Source: an uncultured Prevotellaceae bacterium
Lineage (GTDB): Bacteria > Bacteroidota > Bacteroidia > Bacteroidales > Bacteroidaceae
Assembly: GCA_902784615.1 (NCBI GenBank)
Contig: CACZVN010000003.1
Span: 244,473-308,472, forward strand
Length of the DNA: 64,000 nucleotides
Direction: 5' to 3'
Below the pieces are notes generated by a model. That model had not been told where the DNA came from and made no database searches. It was given only the letters and a program-made list of their open reading frames with translations. Shown in pieces: positions 1 through 7,953 of the stretch; position 1 is the first letter of the stretch; every line of letters starts with the position of its first letter. Position numbers and translations under genes: made by a program.

Positions 1-202
1 ATATTGAAAGAGTTTCAGAATGTAAAGCACTCCAATAGACATCGTCTAATGTTTTCACTTTATTGAAGATCGTATAGAGCAATTTGGATAAAGTACTTTT
101 GCCACTGCCGTTCACACCAGCAATAACTGTAATACCATTGAGGTCAATGTCTGCATTATGAATTGCCCTAAAATCCTTAACAGATATTTTTATGTCACTC
201 AT
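1..202 (-). CDS. AAA/SMC-like ATPase, N-terminal part only (runs off the window)
   Basis: The first 67 codons of a gene read leftward from an ATG at 200-202. The protein begins MSDIKISVKDFRAIHNADI and then has a Walker A motif, GVNGSGKST, near residue 30. An opening of this type (a strand, FRAI, then a P-loop within 35 residues) is typical of ABC/SMC-like ATPases such as RecF, OLD nucleases and many stand-alone defence or mobile-element ATPases. The rest of the protein, including Walker B and any partner domain, lies outside the window, so the subfamily cannot be named. The flank is AT-rich, and the neighbouring phage-like remnants suggest accessory DNA. Confidence is high for the P-loop and low for any role. 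Confidence 0.75.
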   Translation of the reverse strand, partial: MSDIKISVKDFRAIHNADIDLNGITVIAGVNGSGKSTLSKLLYTIFNKVKTLDDVYWSALHSETLSI

Positions 203-262
203 AATTGTTTTTTATTATTCTGCTGCAAATATACGAATTATTATTGAAATGCCGTAAGTTTT

Positions 263-373
263 TTATGGAAATGCTATGAAAACTTTGATAATGCTCTTGC
301 CAATCTTCACCCAATCCTCGCGAAAGCTTGGGTTAGTCAATATATAAACGTAACCAGGTTCTTTGTTGTTCAT
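263..373 (-). pseudogene. Truncated GIY-YIG (T5orf172-like) nuclease remnant
   Basis: A 36-codon frame starting at 373 encodes MNNKEPGYVYILTNPSF followed by REDWVKIGKS. GYVYILTNP...VKIGKS is the opening of the T5orf172/MUG113 branch of GIY-YIG endonucleases, with GYVYIL supplying the first motif. An in-frame TAA stops it at 263-265, long before the Arg and Glu catalytic residues of the family (normally about 90 residues or more). Its ATG overlaps the TGA of the upstream BRO-N remnant (ATGA), so the two were probably translated together. It could still yield a small peptide, but a working nuclease is not expected. Confidence 0.6.
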
Positions 374-964
374 ATTTCAGTATTATTATCTTCTTCTTTG
401 TTTTCTATCGCTTTAATATAGTCTGAAGCGCGCTCTGGTGATACAACAGAACGACCCAAGCGACGCTCCATAGTCTTACGGGCATCACGAGCCACATTGC
501 CACCCTCCTTTGCAATACGCTGGCTCTCTGCCATTGTCTTGGGATTCGACTGTTTGGAGTATTCGGTAGTAGCCACTTCGGCAAGGGTATTCAGTGCTAA
601 CTCAATGTTAGTCATGTTATCGCGCAGGTTTTCTTTCTTTAGCCCTTTATAGCGTTTATACTCTCCTGTTGTCATCCCGCTCCATGCTTTGGTAAGAACG
701 TTTGTGAGAATCGCGAAGTCTTTCGATTCGTGTACGCCAGAACGGTGCCGCTCGAGTAGGGGGACAAATTGTCCCCCACCTGGATTTCAGTTCTGGGTCA
801 CGACGAAGCATCTTTTTGATGTAATCGCGTGGATTTACTGAATCTGTCAACACCTCCACGATATCCGCGACAGCGAAATAATACTTCTCCTGTTCTGCAT
901 CCCATGCGATGCGAACCTTCTTGCCTTCAAAGAGTTGTATAGCGAAATTATTATCTTTGTTCAT
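370..964 (-). pseudogene. Decayed BRO-N / DinD-type antirepressor gene
   Basis: The intact N-terminus, from the ATG at 962-964, reads through a BRO-N domain (GKKVRIAWDAEQEKYYFAV...IVEVLTDS.NPRDYIKKM...RDPEL) up to RWGTICPP, then leaves frame. The C-terminal part is in another frame from about 710 onward: DFAILTNVLTKAWSGMTTGE, YKRYKGL, and a tail with ESQRIAKEGGNVARDARK. Bacteroidetes relatives are about 270-280 residues long and carry roughly 100 residues between these two pieces, so I infer an internal deletion with a frame change near 760. BRO-N proteins are common in phages and integrative elements as antirepressors or DNA-damage-induced proteins. The following GIY-YIG remnant overlaps its stop codon. 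Confidence 0.7.
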
Positions 965-1389
965 GTTCTTAGTTATTTTCCGTTTGCAAAGATACAAAAA
1001 ACAATTCAAACGGAAGAAGATTTGGAAATAAATATTTCCAAGGGATGTTTGCGATATGTAATTTTTCGTGTTTGAGGGTGTCAGGGTGACAGAATGCCGA
1101 TAAACACAGGGGATGCACCCTCTTTTTGAGGGTGTCAAGGGTGACAGGAGGGTGACAGGTGTTCTTGTGATTCAATTCTCTCGAGAATTTGATCGTTAAA
1201 AGGCTCCTGACGATGCTAAAGGACTGCTTTTTGCTTCAATTCTCGAGAGAATTCAGCAAAAAGTCAATGCTTATTTACGGCCTGATACTCTCCTGACACC
1301 CTCCTGTCACCCTTGACACCCTTCAAAAAGGGTGCAAATGCCGATGTACAAAGGGTTTTGACACCCTGACACCCTATTTATAGAAAAAA
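965..1389. repeat. Intergenic palindromic element with about 85-bp imperfect inverted arms
   Basis: There is no credible gene in this 425-base gap. Its right part holds a large inverted repeat. The left arm, about 1074-1159, is built from GGGTGTCA and GGGTGACAGG units; the right arm, about 1292-1375, is its imperfect reverse complement (CCTGACACCC, CCTGTCACCC). The arms share a run of about 30 near-identical bases around GTGTCAAGGGTGACAGGAGG. The 130-base centre carries two small hairpin motifs in opposite orientation, AATTCTCTCGAGAATT at 1174-1189 and AATTCTCGAGAGAATT at 1238-1253. The second sits inside a longer hairpin closed by CTTTTTGCT/AGCAAAAAG (1227-1263). It resembles a non-autonomous palindromic element; no transposase is visible nearby. 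Confidence 0.7.
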
Positions 1390-2319
1390 CTATAGTGAAT
1401 CGATGCCATCAGCATAAAGTTCTGTGGCAGCCTGGCCCCGCTCGTCGTCCGTCATGTCGATCTTAGGATGGATGTCGAGGGGTTCGAGGTTGATACCAAT
1501 GCGGTTCAGGTTCTGATTGGTGTAGGTGAGCTGTGCGCCAAAGAGGCAGATGGTCCACGAGAACTGTACCCAGAGCATGAACAGGGGCAGAGCTGCGAAG
1601 GAGCCGTAGATGGCGTTATAACCCGTCACCCAGATCTGCGAGTAGATATAGAAGAGTTGCAGCACCTGCATGGCGATACCTGCGAGGATGCCTGGCACGA
1701 TGGCACACGACAGGCGCACCTTCGTGTTTGGCATATACACATAGAGTACGATGAAAAGCAGCGACAGTAATATATAAGGTGAGAGCTGCAACAGCCATTG
1801 CACCACAGGGCCGATGAAGGTGAAATGATGCATGGAGTCTGTCAGCGTCGCCAGAAGGATAGAGATACCCATCGAGATGATGATGATGATGGGAAACAGG
1901 AAGAACATGGCCAGATAGTTCGTCAACGAGCGCATGATGGGGCGCGAGTTGTTCACCTGCCAGATCTGATTGAAGGTCTCCTCGATGTTGTTCACCAGCA
2001 TCAGCACGGTATAGAGCATGAAGATGAGGCCCACACCCAGGAAGATGCCGCTCTTGGTATGTACAAGATAACTGTTGACGAAGCCCACGATGACATCAGC
2101 GGCCTGAGGCTGGGAGGCCAGCATATCACGAAACCAGATCTCGATATATTTGTTGTAGCCAAAGCCTCGCGCGATGGCGAAGACCACAGCGAGGATGGGC
2201 ACAATGGCCAGCAGTGTGGAATAAGTCAGGGCAGCCGCCTGCGTCATCACCCGCTTCTCCGTAAAGAATCGGATGGTGAGCCATAACTTCCGATATATCT
2301 GCCTCAAAAACTCCTTCAC
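1390..2319 (-). CDS. yihY: YihY/BrkB-family inner-membrane protein
   Basis: This 309-residue polytopic protein has six or so hydrophobic segments. The N-terminal stretch RFFTEKRVMTQAAALTYSTL, followed by LLAIVPILAVVF, is the signature region of the YihY/BrkB family (once called RNase BN in error). The function is unsettled; roles in export or envelope integrity have been proposed. Length matches the family. The only start that keeps the whole family N-terminus is a GTG at 2317-2319; no in-frame ATG occurs before residue 25. A short AT-rich linker made of ACATTAAAG-like units lies directly upstream. It is the last gene before RNase P RNA on the same strand and may be read through from it. Family assignment is secure, function is not. 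Confidence 0.85.
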   Translation of the reverse strand: MKEFLRQIYRKLWLTIRFFTEKRVMTQAAALTYSTLLAIVPILAVVFAIARGFGYNKYIEIWFRDMLASQPQAADVIVGFVNSYLVHTKSGIFLGVGLIFMLYTVLMLVNNIEETFNQIWQVNNSRPIMRSLTNYLAMFFLFPIIIIISMGISILLATLTDSMHHFTFIGPVVQWLLQLSPYILLSLLFIVLYVYMPNTKVRLSCAIVPGILAGIAMQVLQLFYIYSQIWVTGYNAIYGSFAALPLFMLWVQFSWTICLFGAQLTYTNQNLNRIGINLEPLDIHPKIDMTDDERGQAATELYADGIDSL

Positions 2320-2361
2320 TATGAATGTTTAATCTTTAATGTTTCATGTTTCATGTAAAAA

Positions 2362-2764
2362 GAAAGCACTGCCCCTGTAAGCCGGGTTCTGTACCACTTG
2401 CGTGGCGCCTGTCATTTATCTAGTCCATGAGTCACCCCATGGCTCAAGCGTTCTACCCTCCGCCGCATGAGCCCCGGCCGTGTTGCATTGCTGCTCAGAC
2501 CTTCGTCAACTCGGGCGGGCAACCCTCTCTCGGGACGGTTTACATGAATTTGCAGCCCCCAGCGGACACAGCCCGATGATCACCCATCGGCTGGTGGTCT
2601 CTTACACCACCTTCTCACCCTTACCCCAAAGGGGCGGTTATTTTCTTCTGCCCTGACCTACTGTCACCAATAGCTTCCACTTTCAGAAGTGGGGCGCCCT
2701 GTGCTGCCCGGACTTTCCTCTCGTGCCAAAAAGGCACCAGCGACAGGCCGTGGCAGTGCTTTCA
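2362..2764 (-). ncRNA. rnpB: RNase P RNA (M1-type, class A)
   Basis: Read on the minus strand, the RNA starts with GAAAGCACTGCCACGGCC and ends with GGGGCAGTGCTTTC, so the two ends pair as the P1 stem of RNase P RNA. Just inside the 5' end is GAGGAAAGTCCGGGC, the highly conserved CR-I block. Near the 3' end ACAGAACCCGGCTTACAG is the matching conserved 3' block. The length of about 400 nt fits bacterial type A. It is the catalytic RNA that trims tRNA 5' leaders together with RnpA. A textbook Bacteroidales promoter sits immediately upstream. End points are good to a few bases. Confidence 0.95.
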
Positions 2765-2769
2765 GGTTG

Positions 2770-2800
2770 CAAAGTTAGCAATAATAATCGAGAAACACAA
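2770..2800 (-). promoter_or_regulatory. Promoter of rnpB
   Basis: Minus-strand TTG (2798-2800), a 20-nt spacer and TAACTTTG (2770-2777). This matches the Bacteroidales -33/-7 consensus and ends about 6 nt before the mature RNA 5' end. Confidence 0.85.
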
Positions 2801-2948
2801 GAGCAAAGGCGAGATAATTGCAAATAATCAACTAAATCGGCCAAACATCCTTAATTTTGTCAGTCTTTTAAGATTTAAAGTGTTAATCGCAAAAGGCCGT
2901 TAAGCCATCCGTGACAATTGTTAAATCGGGATAAATATTCATGACATT

Positions 2949-2981
2949 TTGTCATTATACCATTTTTTGCACCTATCTTTG
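2949..2981 (+). promoter_or_regulatory. Promoter of the degP-like gene
   Basis: TATCTTTG at 2974-2981 with TTG at 2949-2951 about 22 nt upstream. It lies inside the longest open frame of the gene, so the transcript begins near 2987 and the true start codon must be downstream (3016 or 3028). The region from about 2820 back to rnpB has nothing else recognisable. Confidence 0.75.
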
Positions 2982-3015
2982 CAGCGTGAAATTTGAAATC
3001 AAAACCATAACAAAA

Positions 3016-4527
3016 ATGACTGAGAATATGAAAAAGATCATCAATGTGGCAACGCCAGCCGTGTGCGCCGTTGCTTTAGTTCTTTCCGTCGCAGCATTCA
3101 CCAAGACCAATGCCGCCACGACATCCTCTCCTACCCCTGTGGTTGCCTCTGCTCCCGCAGGTCAGCCCGTAGATCTGACATACGCCGCTGAGAAGTCCCT
3201 GCCCTCAGTGGTCTATATCAAATCGGTACAGAACTCGAAGGTTCAGACAGTGGAGTACAGCGATCCTTTCGAGGATTTCTTCTCTGATCCCTTTGGCGGC
3301 TTCTTCGGCCGTGGTCAGGGACAGGGTAACGACGGCCGTCGCCAGCGTCAGGTACAGACACCTAAGCGCGCTGCCGCTGGTTCGGGTGTGATCATCTCTG
3401 CCGATGGTTATATCGTGACGAACAACCACGTGGTGGATGGTGCTGACGAACTGACAGTCACCCTCAACGAGAACTCGAAGGAGTATTCTGCCCGCGTGAT
3501 CGGTGCTGACAAGGCGACTGACCTCGCCCTGATTAAGATCGACGCCAAGAATCTGCCTGCCATCGTCATTGCCAATAGCGACGATGTGAAGATCGGTGAA
3601 TGGGTGCTCGCCGTGGGTAATCCCCTCGGACTGAACAACACCGTCACCGCTGGTATCGTCAGTGCCAAGGCCCGTACGATGAACACTGGTGGTATCACTT
3701 CGATGATTCAGACGGATGCCGCCATCAACCAGGGTAACTCAGGTGGTGCACTGGTGAACACGCGTGGTGAACTGATTGGTATTAACGCCATGCTGGCCTC
3801 GCCCACTGGTTCAAACATCGGCTACGGCTTCGCCATCCCCACCAGCATCGTGAAGAAGGCTGTGGAGGACTTCAAGCAGTACGGTACCTACCAGCGCGCC
3901 ATGATTGGCATCCAGGGTGGGAGTCTGAAAGACTATGTAGATGCCATGAAGGACCAGGATAAAGAGGTGAAGGACTACGGCACGATGGAAGGTGTCCGCA
4001 TCGAGAAGGTTATCGAGGACGGTGCTGCCGATGATGCAGGACTGGCTAAGGAAGACGTCATCACGGCCATCGACGGCCAGAAGGTGAAGACCATGGGTGA
4101 CCTGCAGGGCTATCTGGCTCAGAAGCGTCCTGGCGAGCAGGTGAAGGTGACCTACATGCGTGACAAGAAGGAGAAGACGGCCACAATGACGCTGAAGAAC
4201 GAACAGGGTACCACGAAGGTGGTGAAGAATGCAGACCTCGACGTGCTGGGTGGTACCTTCCGCGCCATCACAGACGCCCAGAAGGAGCAGTTGAACATCG
4301 GCTACGGCCTCGAAGTCTTGAAGGTGGCTGGTGGTAAGTTGAAGGACGCTGGTGTGCCCAAGGGCTTCATCATCCAGAAGGTGAACGACCAAACCATCAA
4401 GAGCATCGACGACCTGCAGGATGTCGTGAAGGAAGCCTCCACCAGTAAGGAGCCCGTGCTCTATATCCAGGGTATCTATCCGACTGGCAAGAAGGGCTAC
4501 TTTGCCGTGCCTTTGCAGAACGAATAG
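3016..4527 (+). CDS. degP: DegP/DegQ (HtrA, Do-family) periplasmic serine protease
   Basis: This is a 503-residue exported trypsin-fold protease and chaperone that handles misfolded envelope proteins. Numbered from the ATG at 3016, the catalytic triad is H138 (TNNHVVDGAD), D169 (ATDLALIKID) and S242 (GNSGGALV). An N-terminal hydrophobic segment follows the lysines in MKKIINVATPA and ends near an A-rich cleavage region. Two PDZ domains follow, the first around residues 315-395 (GVRIEKV...DDAGLAKEDVITAIDG), the second in the last 90 residues. A Phe/Gly-rich loop (DPFEDFFSDPFGGFFGRG) precedes the protease core, as in Do proteases. An ATG at 2941 is rejected as a start because it lies upstream of the promoter; MKK at 3028 is the other possible start. 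A terminator follows. Confidence 0.93.
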   Translation: MTENMKKIINVATPAVCAVALVLSVAAFTKTNAATTSSPTPVVASAPAGQPVDLTYAAEKSLPSVVYIKSVQNSKVQTVEYSDPFEDFFSDPFGGFFGRGQGQGNDGRRQRQVQTPKRAAAGSGVIISADGYIVTNNHVVDGADELTVTLNENSKEYSARVIGADKATDLALIKIDAKNLPAIVIANSDDVKIGEWVLAVGNPLGLNNTVTAGIVSAKARTMNTGGITSMIQTDAAINQGNSGGALVNTRGELIGINAMLASPTGSNIGYGFAIPTSIVKKAVEDFKQYGTYQRAMIGIQGGSLKDYVDAMKDQDKEVKDYGTMEGVRIEKVIEDGAADDAGLAKEDVITAIDGQKVKTMGDLQGYLAQKRPGEQVKVTYMRDKKEKTATMTLKNEQGTTKVVKNADLDVLGGTFRAITDAQKEQLNIGYGLEVLKVAGGKLKDAGVPKGFIIQKVNDQTIKSIDDLQDVVKEASTSKEPVLYIQGIYPTGKKGYFAVPLQNE

Positions 4528-4543
4528 GCGAAAAAACAGGAAA

Positions 4544-4579
4544 AAAGCCACGAAGATGAAAATTCGTGGCTTTTTTTTT
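4544..4579 (+). terminator. Rho-independent terminator after degP
   Basis: Stem AAAGCCACGAA / TTCGTGGCTTT with an 8-nt loop, followed by a run of nine T. The T-run is shared with the -33 element of the rpoD promoter. Confidence 0.9.
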
Positions 4580-4608
4580 GGTGGTCTCGGGAAAATGTCA
4601 TAATTTTG
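4577..4608 (+). promoter_or_regulatory. Promoter of rpoD
   Basis: TTTG at 4577-4580, a 20-nt spacer, and TAATTTTG at 4601-4608. It gives a leader of about 20 nt before the ATG at 4634. The -33 box is formed by the end of the degP terminator T-run. Confidence 0.85.
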
Positions 4609-4633
4609 CAAAATTGCTAATAACGAGACCATT

Positions 4634-5494
4634 ATGAGACAACTGAAAATCATTAAATCGATCACCAACCGAGAGAGTGCTTCCCTTGACAAATACTTAC
4701 AGGAAATTGGCAAGGAGGAGATGATCTCGGCAGAGGAAGAGGTGGAACTCGCCCAGCGCATCAAACATGGAGACCAGAAGGCGCTGGAACGCCTGACGAA
4801 GGCCAACCTCCGTTTTGTTGTCTCTGTGGCCAAGCAGTACCAGAACCAGGGTCTCAGTCTGCCTGACCTCATCAACGAGGGTAACCTCGGACTGTTGAAG
4901 GCGGCAGAGCGTTTCGACGAGACACGCGGCTTCAAGTTCATCTCCTACGCCGTGTGGTGGATCCGCCAGAGCATCCTGCAGGCCATCTCGGAGCAGAGCC
5001 GTATCGTACGTCTGCCCCTGAACCAGGTGGGATCTGTCAATAAGATCAACCGCGAGATCAGCAAGTTCGAACAGGTGAACGAGCGCCGTCCTTCGCTGGA
5101 CGAGATCGCAGAGAAGATCGACCTGCCTGAGGAGAAGATCGACGAGGCCATGAACATCAATGGCCGTCATGTGTCAGTAGATGCGCCTTTCTCGGAAGGC
5201 GATGACAGCAGTCTGCTCGACGTGCTCGTCAACGAGGATGTGCCGACGACAGACATGAGTCTCGTGGAAGAATCGCTGAAGTCGGAGATACAGACGGCGC
5301 TGAACGTGCTCAGCGAAAGGGAGCGCAACGTGATCGAATGCTCCTACGGCATCGGCTGTCCGGAACTGACACTGGAAGAGATTGGCGAGAAGTTCGGACT
5401 CTCCCGTGAGCGCGTCCGTCAGATCAAGGAAAAGGCCATCAGGAAACTGAGGTCCTGTACAAAGAACAAGATATTAAAAACATATTTAGGATAA
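4634..5494 (+). CDS. rpoD: Primary RNA polymerase sigma factor (short Bacteroidetes type)
   Basis: A 286-residue sigma-70 protein. Region 1.2 starts with [20 protein letters not shown]. Region 2 contains [31 protein letters not shown] and [16 protein letters not shown], the -10 recognition block. Region 4 has [20 protein letters not shown], the -35 helix-turn-helix, near the C-terminus. The usual long acidic region 1.1 is absent, which is normal for the Bacteroidetes housekeeping sigma that reads TTG/TAnnTTTG promoters. The gene has its own promoter and its TAA overlaps the ATG of the next gene, so that secreted protein is co-translated with the sigma factor. Confidence 0.96.
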   Translation: MRQLKIIKSITNRESASLDKYLQEIGKEEMISAEEEVELAQRIKHGDQKALERLTKANLRFVVSVAKQYQNQGLSLPDLINEGNLGLLKAAERFDETRGFKFISYAVWWIRQSILQAISEQSRIVRLPLNQVGSVNKINREISKFEQVNERRPSLDEIAEKIDLPEEKIDEAMNINGRHVSVDAPFSEGDDSSLLDVLVNEDVPTTDMSLVEESLKSEIQTALNVLSERERNVIECSYGIGCPELTLEEIGEKFGLSRERVRQIKEKAIRKLRSCTKNKILKTYLG

Positions 5495-6030
5495 TGAATC
5501 ATCTCAGACACGCCCTTTTCGCAGCCATTCTTCTGGCTGCATCGGCATACATGCCTGCATCGGCGAAGAACATCATGGTGCCCAAAGCCTACATGTTCGG
5601 ATTTATCGCCTCATTCAACGACTCCATCGTCTTCTTCACGGATATCCAGGAAGTTGACAGTGTATGGGTCATGGAAAAAAAGAAGACCATACTCGCTGGG
5701 CGCAATAACTACGCTGCCCAGTTGCGCAACTTCTTCTCAAACAGTTTCAATCTGAACAACCGCACTTGTGTCGTCATCAGTGACACGAAGCGCAAGAAGG
5801 TAGAGAAGAAATACGCCAAAATGAAGAAACAATACATGGTGAAGAATGCTGGCAAGTATGATGTCCACTTCGTCGATGCTACGGAGTTCAAGTTCACTCC
5901 CGTGAACATGGACGACAGCGATCAGGAAGAAACCGTAACCAAGAAGAAAAAGGAGAAGCAGCAGAAACCGCCCAAGGACGGCAAGAAGCCAACTCGTGAT
6001 GGCAAGATGCCTCCCCCACCAAAGCAATAG
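5494..6030 (+). CDS. Exported protein of unknown function with a Lys/Pro-rich tail
   Basis: 178 residues. A signal peptide ([20 protein letters not shown], likely cut near ASA-K) is followed by a compact domain containing YMFGFIASFNDSIVFFTDIQ and a run of basic helices (DTKRKKVEKKYAKMKKQYM). The last 40 residues are almost only Lys, Pro, Gln, Gly and Asp (for example KKKKEKQQKPPKDGKK) and are probably disordered. I do not recognise a family by name. Its start overlaps the rpoD stop by one base, so its output is tied to the main sigma factor. A strong hairpin terminator follows. Highly basic secreted tails can bind polyanions or cell-wall polymers, but that is only a suggestion. Confidence 0.75.
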   Translation: MNHLRHALFAAILLAASAYMPASAKNIMVPKAYMFGFIASFNDSIVFFTDIQEVDSVWVMEKKKTILAGRNNYAAQLRNFFSNSFNLNNRTCVVISDTKRKKVEKKYAKMKKQYMVKNAGKYDVHFVDATEFKFTPVNMDDSDQEETVTKKKKEKQQKPPKDGKKPTRDGKMPPPPKQ

Positions 6031-6032
6031 AA

Positions 6033-6068
6033 AAAAGAAGCCTCCGTTGATTGACGGAGGCTTCTTTT
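6033..6068. terminator. Bidirectional terminator between the rpoD operon and the aminotransferase
   Basis: Stem AAAAGAAGCCTCCGT / ACGGAGGCTTCTTTT around a 6-nt loop, with A-run and T-run on opposite sides. It can stop both convergent operons. Confidence 0.9.
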
Positions 6069-6070
6069 AT

Positions 6071-7381
6071 TTAGCGAGGATTATTGATTTCGAATATCTT
6101 CATACGCTCTTCGAGGAGGTCGTACTGATGATCTTCTATAAACGAGGTACACACGCGCAAGCCTTCCTGCTCAGAACCACAGGTGATCAGACAGATGGCA
6201 GAGACACCATAGTACATCAGTTCATGAGCCAACTCACCAGAGGTCATGCCTGGATAGCCAATGGTGAAATAGAAGCCATCGGCAATGGGCTCGTCAAGGT
6301 CTTTGTCATACACCACGTAGAAGTGATGACGGCAGAAGATCTCCTTCAGTTTCTTGGCACGCTCGCCATAGACGCTGATCTCCTTACGGAAGTCGTACTT
6401 GCCCTCATAGGCGGCCTTCAGCATGGCAGCCATGGCATACTGGGCACTATGGCTGGTACCTGACGACAATGCATAGAGCATACGCGTGGAGAACACAGGA
6501 CCAAAGGGCAGTCCCTGATAACGGGCTGACAGTGCCTCGAAATGACGGTGGAACAGTTTGTCGCTGATACAGGTCACACCAATACGCTCACCAGCATAAC
6601 TGAATGCCTTCGAGCCACTGATGAGCAGCATGTAATTGTCTGTATAGCGGGCTACCGTTGCCTGATAAGGGGGCTGGAAGGGTGTGGAGAGGTCCTTGCG
6701 GAAGTCCATCGCAAAGTAAGCGAGGTCTTCCATGACGATGGCATCGTACTTCGTGGCCAAGTCACCAATCGTCTTCAGTTCCTCCTCACGCAGACAGATC
6801 CACGAGGGGTTATTGGGGTTGGAATAGACGATGGCACAGATATTGCCCTCGCTCATATAACTCTCCAACTTCGGACCTAACTTCTCACCACGGAAGTCAT
6901 AGACGTCAAACGTCTTGAACTTCACGCCCATCACCTGCAACTGCATCTTCTGCACAGGGAATCCCGGGTCGATGAAAAGGACCGTATCTTTCTTCTTGTC
7001 ACACTGCGAACAGGTGAGGAAGGAGGCAAAGGTGCCCTGCATCGAACCACTGACGGGGATGCAGCCCTCTGGTTTGATATCGATACCGATGAAGGCCTTC
7101 ACAAACTGCGAGGCAGCCTCTTTCAGCACTGGGGCACCCTGTATGTCAGGATAACTATGGGCAATACCATCCTGAAGGGCCTTGATCTGGGCATCGACAC
7201 CCACCTGGGCGGCAGGCAGACCAGGAATACCCATCTCCATCTTGATGAACTCTACCCCACTCGCCTTCTCGGACTTGGCAGCCACCTGCTTCACCTCACG
7301 GATCGTGGCCTTGGCGAAGTCCGTAATGCCGAGTTCGTTGATCAGTCTGTCAACAATTTCTTTCTTAATAGGTGTCTCCAT
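6071..7381 (-). CDS. PLP-dependent aminotransferase (class I/II) in the indolepyruvate operon
   Basis: 436 residues with the aspartate-aminotransferase fold. Visible landmarks are SYPDIQGAPVLKEA (substrate-side loop), YSNPNNPSW (the NPNNP motif), the MEDLAY region contacting the cofactor, and SGSKAFSYAGERIG, whose lysine should bind pyridoxal phosphate. Its ATG overlaps the TAA of iorB by one base. The genes iorA and iorB make an oxidoreductase for aryl-pyruvates, so the likely job is transamination between aromatic amino acids and their 2-oxo acids. In gut anaerobes this pathway can run in either direction, including reductive carboxylation of arylacetyl-CoA to make amino acids. Substrate preference is inferred from context only. 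Confidence 0.88.
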   Translation of the reverse strand: METPIKKEIVDRLINELGITDFAKATIREVKQVAAKSEKASGVEFIKMEMGIPGLPAAQVGVDAQIKALQDGIAHSYPDIQGAPVLKEAASQFVKAFIGIDIKPEGCIPVSGSMQGTFASFLTCSQCDKKKDTVLFIDPGFPVQKMQLQVMGVKFKTFDVYDFRGEKLGPKLESYMSEGNICAIVYSNPNNPSWICLREEELKTIGDLATKYDAIVMEDLAYFAMDFRKDLSTPFQPPYQATVARYTDNYMLLISGSKAFSYAGERIGVTCISDKLFHRHFEALSARYQGLPFGPVFSTRMLYALSSGTSHSAQYAMAAMLKAAYEGKYDFRKEISVYGERAKKLKEIFCRHHFYVVYDKDLDEPIADGFYFTIGYPGMTSGELAHELMYYGVSAICLITCGSEQEGLRVCTSFIEDHQYDLLEERMKIFEINNPR

Positions 7382-7953
7382 TACTTCTGCGCTTGTTTAC
7401 CAATAGCCAGTGCCTTGATGTTTGCCTCGACGATGGCCTCACCCTTACGTCCGAAGACACGACGGATGGCATCCTCCAGTTTGTCGTACTCAATACCCAA
7501 AGCCTTCTGAGCAGCACCCAAGAGGATCACGTTGGCAGAACGTGGTACGCCATTGTCCTTGGCAGCCTGTTCGATGTCGAGCACAATCACATTCTTGACC
7601 TTGTTCAAGTCAGCCTTAATCGTCTCGATATCAGGATAATTGGGGATATTCACGAAGGGAGCACTTGAGGTGATAATCCAACCGTCTTTCGAAAGGAAAG
7701 GCAGGTAGCGCAGAGCCTCCATAGGCTCCATCGAGATAATCACGTCAGCACCGCCTAAGGGGATCAGATCACTGGCAATCGGATTGCTGGAGATACGCAG
7801 GTTAGACTGCACATCACCACCACGCTGCGACATACCATGTACCTCAGCCTGTTTGATATAGAGATTCTCCTTCATGGCTGCCTCACCGATGATAGTGGCA
7901 ATAGAGAGGATACCCTGTCCTCCTACACCGCAAAGTATAATATCTGTCTTCAT
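7381..7953 (-). CDS. iorB: Indolepyruvate:ferredoxin oxidoreductase, beta subunit
   Basis: 190 residues of the 2-oxoacid:ferredoxin oxidoreductase gamma-domain type. It opens MKTDIILCGVGGQGILSIAT with the GVGGQG motif and then EVHGMSQRGGDVQSNLRI, both diagnostic for IorB. The start at 7953 is chosen because its ATG overlaps the TGA of iorA (ATGA), although the frame is open further upstream. Together with IorA it converts aryl-pyruvates, CoA and oxidised ferredoxin into arylacetyl-CoA and carbon dioxide, or the reverse. The length is typical. Confidence 0.92.
   Translation of the reverse strand: MKTDIILCGVGGQGILSIATIIGEAAMKENLYIKQAEVHGMSQRGGDVQSNLRISSNPIASDLIPLGGADVIISMEPMEALRYLPFLSKDGWIITSSAPFVNIPNYPDIETIKADLNKVKNVIVLDIEQAAKDNGVPRSANVILLGAAQKALGIEYDKLEDAIRRVFGRKGEAIVEANIKALAIGKQAQK

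Noticed and set aside
656-1175. Minus-strand frames reaching into the palindromic element (to 1138 and 1175)
   Set aside because: The repeat units GGGTGTCA keep frames open by chance; only the part from 964 downward matches a family.
1074-1375. Possible CRISPR array
   Set aside because: The repeated units are inverted, too short (8-10 bases) and lack uniform spacers.
2941-3015. N-terminal extension of the DegP-like frame (ATG at 2941)
   Set aside because: A TAnnTTTG promoter lies inside it at 2974-2981 and the translated piece is not like a signal peptide; the ATG at 3016 or 3028 fits better.
3811-4941. Long minus-strand frame of 376 codons across degP and rpoD
   Set aside because: It is the shadow of two real, motif-bearing genes on the other strand.
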